NCBI GenBank assembly: GCA_020205615.1
Contig: CM035162.1
Span: forward strand, 46,986,464 to 47,050,463
From: Panax quinquefolius
Taxonomy: Eukaryota > Streptophyta > Magnoliopsida > Apiales > Araliaceae
DNA length: 64,000 bases
Reading direction: 5' to 3'
Under the pieces are notes generated by a model. That model had not been told where the DNA came from. It searched no databases and was given only the letters and a program-made list of their open reading frames with translations. The translations under genes were made by a program, and so were the position numbers. Shown piece by piece: positions 22,800-34,980 of the stretch. Numbering within the stretch: the first letter of the stretch is position 1; each line of letters opens with the position of its first letter.

Positions 22800-23430
22800 C
22801 ATTATTCTCCGATCCATATCGAATTCGGGTTGACCGCTATGCACAGGGTAATTCCGAATTCGATGTTGGATTCTCCCAATTGCTGTCCAAAAAGAAAAAT
22901 CCATTTAATCTATTTTGGCTTTATTCGATCGGACGTCTTTTTCTACAATATCTACGTGTCGTGCGGCTTTTACCCATGCATCATCTATTCTCATTCGTTC
23001 AGTTGTTTTTTCTTTCATCAGAACTTTGATCATCGCATTCTTAGATTCCAGCTCTAATATCTTATACTCTGCCAAAGAGTGCTTCTGTTCAAGCATCGCA
23101 CATCGGTTAACACAATTTTGAATTGTTACATCTCTTTGCTCCACGACCGCCTGCCGTTCTTCAGCCTACTCTTCTAACTCATGAACACGATTTTTTAATG
23201 CTAAATTTTGATCATAAAATTCTTCTAACCAATTCTCCTCAGGTTCCTCTTCTTCCTCACTCTCAGCTGCTACCTCTGCAACTAGCTCGTGTGCAACTAT
23301 TAGTTCTTCATTTGCCACGTAGATATCTCTAATTTGTTCTTCGTCTGACACCGCATTAACCTGGTTAGTGACTAAAGGTGTCTCAACGGTCACATTCACT
23401 CCATTGTGAACATTTTCAACTGCCATTTCC
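22800..23430 (-). pseudogene. Gypsy-2 gag N-terminal remnant (acidic/coiled-coil)
   Basis: Starts at MAVENVHNGVNVTVET near 23424 after the primer site and leader. Residues about 20-85 are very acidic (SEEEEEPEENW), ending at a stop near 23166. The same frame then continues as a heptad-rich segment (VEQRDVTIQNCVNRCAMLEQ, HSLAEYKILELESKN) to about 22905. The region resembles the N-terminal coiled coil of chromovirus gag. The core gag domain and zinc knuckle seen in complete elements are not recognisable, so this is a deleted gag. Confidence 0.65.
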
Positions 23431-23599
23431 AAACACTGCCACAAAACAAGGGTTAAATGACATGTAACATATTATCCATATACTCTGACCGACCAATTAA
23501 ATATCAAATAAACTTAGGTAGGTCATACTAGCGAACGAATTCCCCGTCTCTCCCCTCCTAGTTCTATTCTCACATCCTAGCCAGGGATCATATCCCTAA

Positions 23600-23611
23600 G
23601 CTTTGATACCA
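23600..23611 (-). other. Met-tRNA primer binding site of Gypsy-2
   Basis: GCTTTGATACCA on the + strand, i.e. TGGTATCAAAGC on the element strand, two bases inside the 5' LTR end. Confidence 0.85.
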
Positions 23612-23613
23612 AC

Positions 23614-26202
23614 TGTGACGCACCCAAAATTAGGTATACATCACCCATCTTAAGTCGCCAGATACATGGTACATAATTTAAATACAACTTAATAATACAA
23701 CTATCGTGTACAATACGATAAAACATAAACTGTGAGTTTGAATACAAATATTGTCTACTAGAGAGTATACAAACTCAAAAGGAGTCCTCATTACAATTAT
23801 TATCACACTATTTCATAGAATAGTGAGGACTACTAATGCACCATCTAGGTCCATCACTCCATTCCCCGACTCGTCCCAGCTATATTCTCATTTCCTCAAG
23901 AGAACAGTGAAAGAAAAGGTGAGCTCAACTAGCCCAGTAAGAAATATTTGACTAAGATAATGCAGAATAAATTATCATTAGCCTTAAAAAGTGTTAAACT
24001 GATACAATATAACAAACATCAAGTTTAACTGCAGCGAAACAAGCAATCCATTAAAAGAGTCAAGTAGAGAATAAAATCTACTATCTTTTATGATTTAAAA
24101 GTTTTTCATCACTTTTATCATTGGGACACGACTTAATAAATAATCCACATCATCGAATCACCTCTCAGACTACTACCAAGGATATTCTTTAGTATCACGA
24201 CCACGAATTATCCATGCACTACTACTAAAGATAATCATGTTTTTCATCAACTATTCCCGATCATGCCATAAAATAATTCATCTTTGCACTACTCTGACAA
24301 AGAGAATCCATAGCCATAATCATACCAAAAACTCGTCCCATCAATGCACTACGGGCCAACGAGGACTTTTTCCACATCATTTTTAACATTACGGTTATGA
24401 TTACACCGAATAATCCTCGGTCATAATCATACCAAGTCCATCTATGCACTACACAGGCCATGTATTTGACTTTCAAAAAAATATAAACATGAGGATGATG
24501 ACAATGATATAAGAATTCAATAAAACAAATTCGAAATTAATTTATTCAGAACTAATAACGCTCAAATTATCAACATGATCTTTGCTTTGTAGAGTAAAAT
24601 TCAAGAATGCTCGAAGAATATTTCCATGAAAAGATCTTTGGATGAAGCGCTAAAATATCAAGGATATTCCACTAATTTTATAGAGTATAGAAGTTAAAAC
24701 TTTAACCAACTGAGTATAATAAAGAATGGAATAACAAAAGAAATCACGGATTACTATGACTAGAGAGATCCATTAGATCGGAGGGATTTTTACCCCAATC
24801 AAAAATCAAGTTCTGACTGAAAAAGTCAGATTTGGATGCATGCGTGCCTTAGCATGATGTATGTTATTCCAATGAATAATAAATAACGGAACGGTCGAAG
24901 CGTGTCATACGACCGATGGATATTCTAATAGAATAATAAAGAATGGAATAACAATGAAATCACCATGCATGCCAGTACTTGACGCATGATGTGTTATTCC
25001 AATGATTAATAAGTAATCTGAACCGTGTTCTACAGTAAACGCATGCATGTGGATATTCAAATGAATAATGAAGAATGGAATAACAATAGAATTTCACCAT
25101 GTATGTGGTACTTCGCATAGACAAGTTATTCCAGCAGAATAATAAATAATGGAATAACAGAAGAATTTCACCAAGTATAGGGTATCCCGCGTATACAGAT
25201 TATTCCAACAGAATAATAAAGAATGGAATAACAGAAGTTCTCTTCATGAATAAGAAAGAAAGAATACCCCTTACGAGTACAACAAATAATATCTCCTACC
25301 TTAAGAAGAAGAGTACTAGATATATGAGTAGTGAAGTAGCAGAATACTTTTCTTCTTTCTCTCTATAGTTTATCTCTCTGAGTTTCAAAGTGAATTAAGT
25401 AAGAAATAATGAAGGAATGAGCTTCTATTAATAGAAAATGGAATGCATAGTAACTAACTCTAACTCATGAGCAGTTCAGATTGATTTACTTTAATCGATG
25501 GTCCATATTTAAAGCAAAATCTTTTAAATAAAATATAATATATTCTATTTGTAATCTAATAAAACGAATAACTTTATAAAAGATTTTACTATGCAAACAC
25601 TATGCTTAATAAAATATAATATATTCTAATTATTGTCTAATAAAATGATAACTTTATAAAAGTATTCTGCTTTTATATAAAAAAAGATTTTACTATGCAA
25701 AACACTATACATGCACTATGCAACACTATGCATAATAAAATATAATATATTCTATTTATAGAATAACTTTATAAAAGTATTCTGTTTTATTACATTAATA
25801 ATACCAATAAAACAAAACTGAGTGACTTATCACGTAAGCATCAATAATCAATACTGGTGTAGCTACTATGCAACCACACGTATAACTGTACTTTTACTAC
25901 CGAGTAGTTCAACAGTATTAACGGTAAAACTTCCGCCGTTATTTTCATAAAATATTTTTGTCGTTTTCTCATTCCGACAATAATTCCGTTGCGGGGTCCA
26001 CCAATGATTGTGCCGTTGCATGAATATTCCTTGATAAAACAAATATTCCCCGAACAATCGAATATAATATGACAACTTGCATACTTTGCAAATTTTATAA
26101 ATACTACCCACAACTATAACATTATATCAAATCCACACCATAATATTCAAAAAAATATTTCGAGAAAATTAAATCTTTATTCATAAAATCTGGGGTCTCA
26201 TA
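23614..26202 (-). repeat. Gypsy-2 5' LTR
   Basis: 2589 bp; collinear with 18933-21366 but longer because of an unmatched insert near 24748-24835 and an extra AT-rich tandem unit near 25590-25690. Carries its own hairpin arrays (24140-24460 and 24700-25240). The + strand ends are TGTGACGCACCC and GGTCTCATA. Confidence 0.92.
24748..24835. other. Insert present only in the 5' LTR of Gypsy-2
   Basis: About 85 bp (GGATTACTATGACTAGAGAG ... GTCAGATTTGG) interrupts the hairpin array; neither the 3' LTR nor the Gypsy-1 LTRs have it. It contains a TCTGACT..AGTCAGA inverted repeat. Origin unknown. Confidence 0.5.
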
Positions 26203-26796
26203 GTCTCATCATCAGGAAGAGATAATTTCATCAGCCTCAACATCATATCTATAGTTTTATTACTCACCTTATTATACATTTTGAGGTGAAGTAATTGTAT
26301 GATAAAAGAAATCCTTGAAATCTTCTTACATCCAGGGTATAATTCTGTTTGAGCACCCATCATGAGTGCCTCAAGATATGCTGGAACACCACCAATATTT
26401 GTGTTATTGTCATCTGAGATATTTTTAGCATCATCTTGATAGTGTTGTTGACCAAGGTCAAATAACATGTCATTAACACCATCATCTTCTTCATCGTCTT
26501 CTTCAAACAAATCATTATCAATCCTATCACCCTCATTGGTATGTGGATTCCTTAAATTATTCAAAATTGATGGTTCACTGTGATAAATCCATGTTGTGTA
26601 CCCTGGATCTATCCCTCGCTCCAAAATATGATCTTTAAGTATTTTTATCTTGAATTATTAAGTTCAAAGAACTTATACATGGGCATCAAATGTCGCACTC
26701 TGTACCTATATGAGGTTCAACATATTTCATAAAAGCATTTACCCCATCAATATAAACCTTAGACCATTTAATTACATACAACCAACTCTTGTCCAT
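26203..26796 (-). pseudogene. CACTA (En/Spm) TNP2-type transposase, N-terminal part
   Basis: Starts at ATG 26796 with MDKSWLYV, the typical N-terminus of TNP2-like proteins, followed by YIDGVNAFMKYV and a CPC block in which the zinc-binding region is broken by stops. Then come GYTTWIYHSE, the Glu/Asp-rich linker FEEDDEEDDGV, and AQTELYPGCKK...SFIIQLLHLK ending LSLPDDET at the Gypsy-2 target duplication. The longest open stretch is 26181-26624, whose last codons run into the LTR. Continues at 18932. Confidence 0.88.
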
Positions 26797-28735
26797 TTTA
26801 TACCCCACAGAAGCTAGTTGATACAATACAACGAAAACTATAGCAAAAAACTAATAATGCTAAAAAAGGGCGAAGATTGCAGCACTATTTTGCTTCAACT
26901 TGCCTTGCTTGGTGATTGCAGATAAAGTTTGATTTTAAATCCTGACAACCGACGTTTCTCTTTCTGATGGTTTGCAGGCATAACTTCCAGGGATTTGGAT
27001 TTGTCAACATCATTACTTTCTTCTTTGATCTGCATAACTGAATCTGACAAGGGAGAGAAAAATAACACCAAAAGTAATAAGATTTTTTGGCAATAAAACT
27101 GCTATACACGAGCAGCACCGATCAACAAACAACTATAACCTCAAAACTACAAAAAATAAAAAGAACACAAGGACAAAACTCAAAGATAGAGAAGTAGGCT
27201 GATAAATTTAATAAAGGGAAGAAAAAGAGGAAATATATAGGTAAAGATATAAGCATAAACAAATATCGTTACCTCTTTGTCCAAAATCAACTTCTCTAGA
27301 TAGTGGGTAAAATAATTCCAACCAATAGTGACGTGTCAAGTGTGAATAGAAGGTAGCCATTTGGGAAAATTATATCTAAGAGTTCAGTTATTACATAGAC
27401 CACCCCTCCACCTCCTCAATTAACAGGGACTCCACCGTAAGGTGTTCGATTTCAAGCAGGATTTTTATCTTCCTAGACATTCATGAATTCTTCTAGAGTT
27501 TGCAAAGTAATCAAAAAATGAGTAAAAACATACCAACCATGCTACCAATTATTATGAATCGAATTACAAAAAAGTGCTTCTTACTAAAATCACAATCATA
27601 TCTGTAGTTTTCAATCATAAAAAACATAAAAAAATTACATATACCTCTTGTGCTTGATTAGAATCTTTATAATCCCTCCTTTACTTTAATTTTCTTCTGT
27701 AACCTAGCAAAATTGGAATTCAATTTGGGAAGGGAGAGAGAGGTTTCGACAGGTAGGAGGACAGAGGAGGCGAGACTAGGGGAGAGAAAGCGGGATCTGC
27801 AGGGTGGGGCTGGGGAGAGAAAGCGAGTCTTAGGCCATGTTTGTCGTCACTAAAAAACTAGTGCTTCATTTGATTTTAATTTAATTCCTTTCCTAATCTT
27901 TAAGTTTTTTTTTTAATTTATTTCTAAAAATATTTCCATTTAGCTTTCATGATTAGTTTTATTTTAACTTAACAACTTATATCAGATTATAAGAATTATT
28001 ATCTTCTATATATACAATATTAACATATAATATATATTTTTTATTATATTATGCTTATTTTACATAATATTCAAAAAAAAGTATTACTCACAAATTTTGT
28101 ATGAAAATTATATTTCCCATAGTAATTAATGTTTTGTATTAAAATAATTCTATATTAAAATTATTTTAATACCCTTTCTTAAATAAATTTTTTTATAAAT
28201 TTAACATTAGAATTTAATTAAAAAATTATTCTTAATTGATCATCTCTTTTTATGAAATATTTAGTCCAGAATAAATCATGCAATAAAAATATATTCATAT
28301 ATTTATCACACATACGCATTATACCACATTATAGACACTTATTATGTATCACATATTCAATACAGTATATATTAAAAAAAATATTTTTCTAAAATCATAT
28401 TTTAATATATACTGAAAATTTGGACTATTACATTGTCTTTTGTCAACACTATATATGCATACATAACTAACAAAGCAGCCTTATGAATTTAAGTCTCCTG
28501 ATAAGCAAAATCACTACTCTCATTTTATTTTCAAGAAAGCATAACCATTCTATGATGTCGATTTAGTACTACAAGTACTAATCAAAGCTAAGAAGTTGCT
28601 TCGTCAAAAATTTAAACCAAATAATGATTTAGATTATCAAAATTGTACAAGATCATCAACAACAATGGCAACTATTACAACAAAAATGGCATGAAATCAT
28701 TTCAAAATCATAGTTGTTCAATTAGAATAACTACT
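26797..28735. other. AT-rich DNA upstream of the CACTA transposase; no recognised gene
   Basis: Probably CACTA 5' sequence at first. At 26885-27040, minus strand, a frame reading DSVMQIKEESNDVDKSKSLE gives a short coding-like stretch that I cannot identify. A purine-rich (GA/GGGGA) tract lies at 27720-27830. From 27830 the sequence is AT-rich with no credible ORF. No CACTA terminus facing the right way was found. Confidence 0.4.
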
Positions 28736-31110
28736 TGTAACGACCCCAAAATCCATACAATTTAAATCTCAACTTCGGTCGTTAACCATACATTTAATCT
28801 CTAATTTTACATCATTATTCGATATTAAAAACACTAAAATTGCGGAATATTTAAAACGTTTATACATTTCCTTCTTTCTTGCCCTGAATCGCAACCTTTA
28901 CATTACATCTCTTTGATTCAATCTTATATCATGAATTGTTACAACAAAATGACTATACAAAGTCTTACATCATAACTAAATATCCATATACATTGGATAG
29001 CTCAACTTACAATTCAACAATATGTTACATTCAAAATATGAAATACATTTCTCATAAAACATAAGTAATCTTCGTGAATATAGATCTCTATAACTCACTT
29101 AGCACATATCTTTACCTTAAAATATTGACATTAAAAGAGGTTATTTGCAAGAATGAGCTCGACAGCCCAGCAAAGTCTAACAGTTTTCATGCATCACATA
29201 GCACATAATAACATGCTCGATATATATCTCATTAAAGTAACATGGCATACATGCTTTTAATTCACATAACAAATATAAAGATTGAGTTCCTTACTCAATC
29301 ATCATTACTTAACCAAAACAACGCAGTCATATATTGACTTTAACATTTCAAGATTTCAACATGTATAACATATCATGCAATTTAAAACAGTTCATCAAGT
29401 CCACGTAACAAATAGGAACCGAAAGACTTGCCTTGATTGTTGTTTACCAATAATAGCTTAACAGCTTACAATTATCTGCACTTCACGTGCCCTACACAAT
29501 TATATAATCATACACATCAACTATTAGTCACATAAAAACACATAGCAATTTTAATGTAAACTCTACTCCACATCTCATAATCTTTCCTATTAATTAGCAC
29601 ACAATGCTCAATTAGATTGTGCCAACTTTTTAACTTATGACTCACTATATTTCTTCTTAGTCAAACTCGAAGTTCATTCAAGTGCTTAAGTCTTGCTAGG
29701 ACTACTTATTGGTTTTATATTCAACCTATTTCATATCCTATAATATTCATTTCAATTAAATTGAAACACTTTTTAAGTTCATTAACACTTGGCATGGCGT
29801 TTCGACGTTCAATCATCACACACCCGATTTGCCTCTCTTGTGTATGCTTAGTATGCTTATACAACTTATCTAATTCATCATTTACAAATGTTAAGCATCA
29901 TTATATTTACTAATATTCATGTTTTATAACTTAGAATAACATCTTTTATTGTCAGAAGCACTACACATGTATAGGTGCATGCCCGACGCCCTCCGATTGC
30001 CCCCAAAAACACAACAGTCCTAACGATGACCATTTTGACTACTGTTACAGACCTCAAATTAAAACACTTAAAGCATGAAAGTTGTAGGTCTATTCGTCTT
30101 CGTTCCAGATCATCTTGAATCAACTCAATCGGAGTTCGTATGAGAAAGTTATGACCGTTTTACTACAGGAGGCCAAAACTGTTCGACTCAGACTTTTGTC
30201 CCCACGCCACGCATGAGAACTAGGTTAACCAAGTGGCGCCAAGAAGTCATGAGATTGCAGTCAAGGCGCGAATTTCAGCGCTTAGGGCGCGAAACTTTGC
30301 CATTTGAATGAATTTTACGCGTTAGAGGCACCGAAACAAACATAACGTAGCCCACGAAGAACAGAACAACTAAATTTATGTCTATAACTTAATTTCTAAC
30401 ACTAATTAACATGTATAAGCTTATGCCAATTACACATATACACATTATCCAACATGCATATACTAATTTAAACCATTAAACAACAATCACAGAAAACTTA
30501 ATTCCTTGAAAACCATATTTTAAACCCAAAAAGTCCATCTTTATATTTCTGGACACTGTGAACACGAAAATCACAGTTTATAACCCAATTTTGATTCCTT
30601 GAGACTATGATTCTCTGAATTTCATACCCAATTAACATAATCACACTTCAATTTCATAACTTCACAATTAACATATACTAATTTTGATATTTCTACAAAC
30701 CACGTTCATACATGAATGTTTACCGTAAAAACTAATTTCTCTTTCTCTATGAACGTAATTTAGCATACCACACATATATACATATATACATGTTAGTTAT
30801 TACCAGAACACATGATTTCATAATCATTTAGTAAAGCATAGTTTACAGACAACCTTTGAAAAACTTATATACAATGAAGTTGAGTTTCATGAAACACATA
30901 GGCTAAATAATTATACTATAAATCATATATGTTAAGATTATGTAACATACCTTTAATTTTCTCGCATAATCCTTTTTAATCATCGAGAATATCTTGAAGA
31001 ACTCGTAACTTTCTCTTGCTTTTCTTTCTTAGACTCTCTCTCAAACCTCTGACAATCTTCTCTTTCTTAGGCTTAAGCCAATTGCATTATACGTAAAACT
31101 AAACTGATAA
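28736..31110 (-). repeat. LTR-like block related to gypsy LTRs; right edge unresolved
   Basis: Starts TGTAACGACCCCAAAATCC, which resembles the reversed 3' terminus of the other gypsy LTRs here (TGTGACAACCCCAAAA at 45624). The pattern continues with an ATGAGCTCGACAGCCCAGC block near 29155 analogous to GAGCTCAACTAGCCCAG in Gypsy-2, a GC-richer segment at 30180-30330, and a CT-rich leader-like stretch at 31000-31075. No matching second LTR, target duplication or primer site was found, so a solo or truncated LTR is the best reading. Confidence 0.5.
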
Positions 31111-31524
31111 CAATTATGCGTAAACTAAAAAACTGATATGGCCTAATTAATAATCACCATAACTATTATCGCTACCAAAATAATAAGCGTATATCCATTA
31201 TAAATATATTTTATTTATATTTTATTTAATTTAATTTATATTACTAATAAATCAAATTTAAAAATTCAAAAGCCATAAGGCTCCGTTTGGCAAAACTCTT
31301 TAAAATTAAAGACTTAATATATTTAAGCCTTGTTTGGCAAAATAAATTAAAACTACATTAATTTATTTTAATAACCACTTATAATATAGTTATTTGTCAC
31401 ACTTCTAATTAATTAAGTTTTCATACTTAATTTAATTAATTCTAATAACAATTCATCGCATAATATAATAATTTATTTAATCATTATAAACTCTCTAACT
31501 TAATTATTAAATTAAATTAGATTA

Positions 31525-32010
31525 CTCACTACAAAAAATGGGCCTTTAGCAATGATTTTTCGGGCAACAACTTTATAAGTCGTTGCTAAAAGTATATGTT
31601 TAGCAACGAAATTTGTCCTTCGTTGCAGATTGTGTCAGGCTTTCACTTTTTGCAACAAAATTCATAAGTCGTTGCAAAATTTCGTTGCTAATTCATCATG
31701 GGAAAAATTTCGTTAGAAATTGCTACAAAATTTTAGGCCACTTGATTTCCGTCATCGTGGGCAATGAAAGTTTTTTGTTGCTAAAATGGGGCTTTAATAA
31801 CGATTTTTCAAGCAACTTTATAAGTCGTTGCTAAAGTGTATGTTTAGCAACTAAACTTGTCCTTCGTTGCAGATTGTGTCGGTTTTCACTTTTTACAACG
31901 AAATTCATAAGTCATTGCAAAATTTGAAACAAAATTAGTTAAATTACCGCAAAATTTCTAACCACTTGATTTCTCCTCATCGTGGGCAACGAAATTTTTT
32001 TTTGCTATAT
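31525..32010 (+). mobile_element. CACTA-type left terminus with subterminal repeats
   Basis: Begins CACTACAAAAAATGGGCC, the standard CACTA terminal inverted repeat. It is followed by two tandem copies (period about 250 bp, at about 31549 and 31797) rich in AGTCGTTGC/GCAACGA motifs, typical of subterminal transposase-binding regions. No inverted partner terminus is present in the window, so the element is truncated or its other end is lost. Confidence 0.7.
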
Positions 32011-32214
32011 TTCGTCATTTAATATGGAGCACATTCATCAAGCAACAATTTTTATTTTCACAGATATCTTATACTACTTTTTTCAACGACTATTAAAATA
32101 TTGCCTTAAATTAAGATAATCCCAATAAGCATATTTTTGTAAGACCATATTCTAGATTCTGAGAATTATGAAAAAATATTCATATTTAGTATTTAAAATT
32201 ATATCCAAATGCTA

Positions 32215-32300
32215 AACATATTCGAACCCCATGACCTATCATTTGAAACTTTGTCATTCGATCACCGGAGCAACACAAGTTATCTCGTTAATATCTTGCA
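32215..32300 (-). mobile_element. tRNA-derived SINE-like head 1
   Basis: On the minus strand TTGCTCCGGTGAT (A-box-like) is followed about 45 bp later by GGGGTTCGAATATG (B-box-like). The flanking segment GCAAGGATTAATATTTATATC is shared with head 3 near 34990, implying a common repeat. Confidence 0.5.
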
Positions 32301-32397
32301 AGGATTAATATTTATATCAAAACATGAGATTTCCCCATATATTCCTTTCTTCTCCTTCACTACATACCATTAATATAATCTCAAGAAATTATATAGT

Positions 32398-32399
32398 AC

Positions 32400-32464
<65 letters not shown>

Positions 32465-32545
32465 CAACAACAATAATAATAATAATAGTACTAATAACAA
32501 TAATAATAAAAATAATAATAATAACAATAACAATAATAATAAAGT
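32398..32545 (+). repeat. (TAA)n microsatellite with AAC inserts
   Basis: About 150 bp of AAT/AAC triplets, interrupted by AGTACTAATAAC. Reads as an approximate reverse complement of 33001-33125. Confidence 0.9.
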
Positions 32546-32794
32546 TGCACCAATGGTGTGTAAGTTTTTTTAACTCCCATTTTCAAATTCTCCTTGTTCT
32601 CGACTTGTATTTTTTTTATAATCAAATATTAATTTCTCTTTATATCTCAGTATTAGAGGGTGTTTGGCAATGACATATAAGTTGGTTAAACTAAGTTATA
32701 AGTCATTTGTTATTATTTAGTGTTTGATAATAACTTAAATTTTAACTTTTTTACTTATAAGTCATTATTAAATTTTTTTCATGCTTCATGTATA

Positions 32795-33000
32795 TATTTT
32801 TTTATTATTATTACTATTACTATTACTATTATTATAATTATTATTATATTTACTATTATTATTATTACTATTATTATTATTATTACTATTATTATTAATG
32901 TTTATTATTATTATTATTATTATTAGAATAATTATTACTAATCTTATAATTATTATTTTATTATTATAATAATTATAATTATTACAATTATTATAATTTC

Positions 33001-33052
<52 letters not shown>

Positions 33053-33310
33053 GTTGTTGTTGTTGTTGTTGTTATTATTATTTTTATTATTATTGTTACT
33101 ATTATTATTATTATTATTGTTATTATTATTATTACTATAATTATAATTATAATTATAATTATAATTATAATTGTTAGTATTAATTATAATTATTATTATT
33201 ATTACTATTACTATTACTATTATTATAACTACTACTATTATTATTATTATTGTTATTATTAATCATTATTATAATTACTATTATTATTCCTATTACTATT
33301 ATTTTTATTA

Positions 33311-33358
<48 letters not shown>

Positions 33359-33390
33359 ATTATTACAATAATTATAATAGTACTAATAAT
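32795..33390 (+). repeat. (TTA)n/(TTG)n/(AATT) microsatellite complex
   Basis: Nearly 600 bp of imperfect TTA/ATT triplets with a TTGTTG block at 33050-33072 and (AATTAT)n near 33138-33170. Open frames through it code only for Ile/Tyr/Thr-type homopolymers and are not genes. Confidence 0.95.
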
Positions 33391-33444
33391 AAAAAAAGCC
33401 TGGTCCCGTGGACTTTTTAAAAAATAAAATAAAATAATGCTTTA

Positions 33445-33512
33445 CATAAGAATTGAACTCTAGACCTCCCACTCTCCTTAAACAAATGCTCAAACCAACT
33501 AAGCTATAAGGA
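33445..33512 (-). mobile_element. tRNA-derived SINE-like head 2
   Basis: Minus strand TAGCTTAGTTGG (33495-33506) matches the pol III A-box consensus TRGCNNAGYNGG. GAGTTCAATTC (33450-33460) matches the B box, with tRNA-like spacing. No cloverleaf with paired acceptor arms is apparent, so it is a SINE head rather than a tRNA gene. Confidence 0.6.
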
Positions 33513-34127
33513 TTTTTTTTTATTATAAAGTCACTTACCCGACACTAAAATACTAAAAATACTAATTAAAAAAAATACTAAAATACTAAAATTCAAATTA
33601 TTTTGTTAATTAATCAAAAGAACAAAAATTCAAATTAGATCATTAAAATACTAAAATCATAACATATTTACATCATTTACATCATAACATAACATATTAT
33701 CATATTTACATCATATTCATATCATAACATATTTACATCATTTAATCAAAATACTAAAATTTAAAATACTAAAAGTTTACTCATATACTAAAATTTTACC
33801 ATAGTTGTATAACATATCAAAATACTAAAATTTCATAACATATCAAAATACTAAAATTTTACCATAGTTGTATAACATATCAAAATACTAAAAGTCACCG
33901 CCTTGACACCAAAATACTAATTACATATTTACATCAAATACTAAAAATACTAATTAAAAAAATATACTAAAATACTAAAAAAAATCAAATTAAATATTTA
34001 TTTTTATATATAAATATATATATATATATGTATTTATAATATTCATATAAATATTTATAAATTTATCTCTAAATATTCATATAAATATTTATAAAAATTA
34101 ATAACCGCTATAATAATAATGATATTA

Positions 34128-34255
<128 letters not shown>

Positions 34256-34404
34256 ACGTTTGGATAAACCTCATTAAGTTAAACACAATTAAAATTTCAA
34301 ATAAATTACCTTCGTATACATGACTTAACATCGAAAAATTGAAGCCTTAGAAATCAAGGAATTTATAACATCGTAAAATAATAATAATCATCATTATTAT
34401 TTAA

Positions 34405-34452
<48 letters not shown>

Positions 34453-34628
34453 ATAATACGATGTATTATCCCTTTTTGGTCATCAGTATTATTACAATTA
34501 TTATTATTATTATTATTATTTAAAATTTTAATTATTTAAAATTAATTATTATTATTACAATAATAATTATTACAATTATTACAATTATTATTATTATTAC
34601 AATTTCTAGTACAATTGTCCAAAAAGTG

Positions 34629-34634
<6 letters not shown>

Positions 34635-34672
<38 letters not shown>

Positions 34673-34762
34673 TACATATTCTTTTAAAATTTCTTGTCAA
34701 ACTAAATTAAATACTAAACAAATCTCAACATTAAACTAAATATATATAAAGTAACTATGAAT

Positions 34763-34815
<53 letters not shown>
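34635..34815. repeat. (AC)n and (TA)n microsatellites
   Basis: AC dinucleotides at 34635-34666 and TA dinucleotides at 34771-34808, the latter running into (TG)n at 34809-34820. Confidence 0.9.
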
Positions 34816-34821
<6 letters not shown>

Positions 34822-34904
34822 AAACAAATATTCATATAAATATTTATAAATTTATCTCTAAATATTCATATAAATATTCTTTCTATTTTTTCAAAAATTT
34901 ATCT

Positions 34905-34980
34905 CTCCAATGGTTTGAACTCACAACCTCAAGTTTGAAACTTTAGTCATATAACCACTAGAGCACAACAGGTCAATTGT
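34905..34980 (-). mobile_element. tRNA-derived SINE-like head 3
   Basis: Minus strand TGTGCTCTAGTGG (A box) and GAGTTCAAACC (B box, 34912-34922) with normal spacing. Upstream flank shared with head 1. Confidence 0.6.

Larger units (their letters stand above)
18933..26202 (-). mobile_element. Gypsy-2: internally deleted Ty3/gypsy element inserted in the CACTA transposase
   Basis: Minus-strand element of 7270 bp: 5' LTR 23614-26202, primer site 23600-23611, gag, protease, RNase H end, integrase C-terminus, polypurine tract 21367-21380, 3' LTR 18933-21366. The 5-bp target duplication gtctc is at 18928-18932 and 26203-26207. Removing the element rejoins the transposase reading frame (LPDDET next to LPCSYYEAKK). 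Same family and same internal deletions as Gypsy-1. Confidence 0.93.

Noticed and set aside
28736..31110. Complete LTR retrotransposon
   Set aside because: Only one LTR-like block; no primer site, polypurine tract, coding remnant or second LTR.
33445..33512. Possible functional tRNA gene
   Set aside because: A and B boxes are present but no paired acceptor stem, anticodon arm or complete cloverleaf could be drawn; a SINE head fits better.
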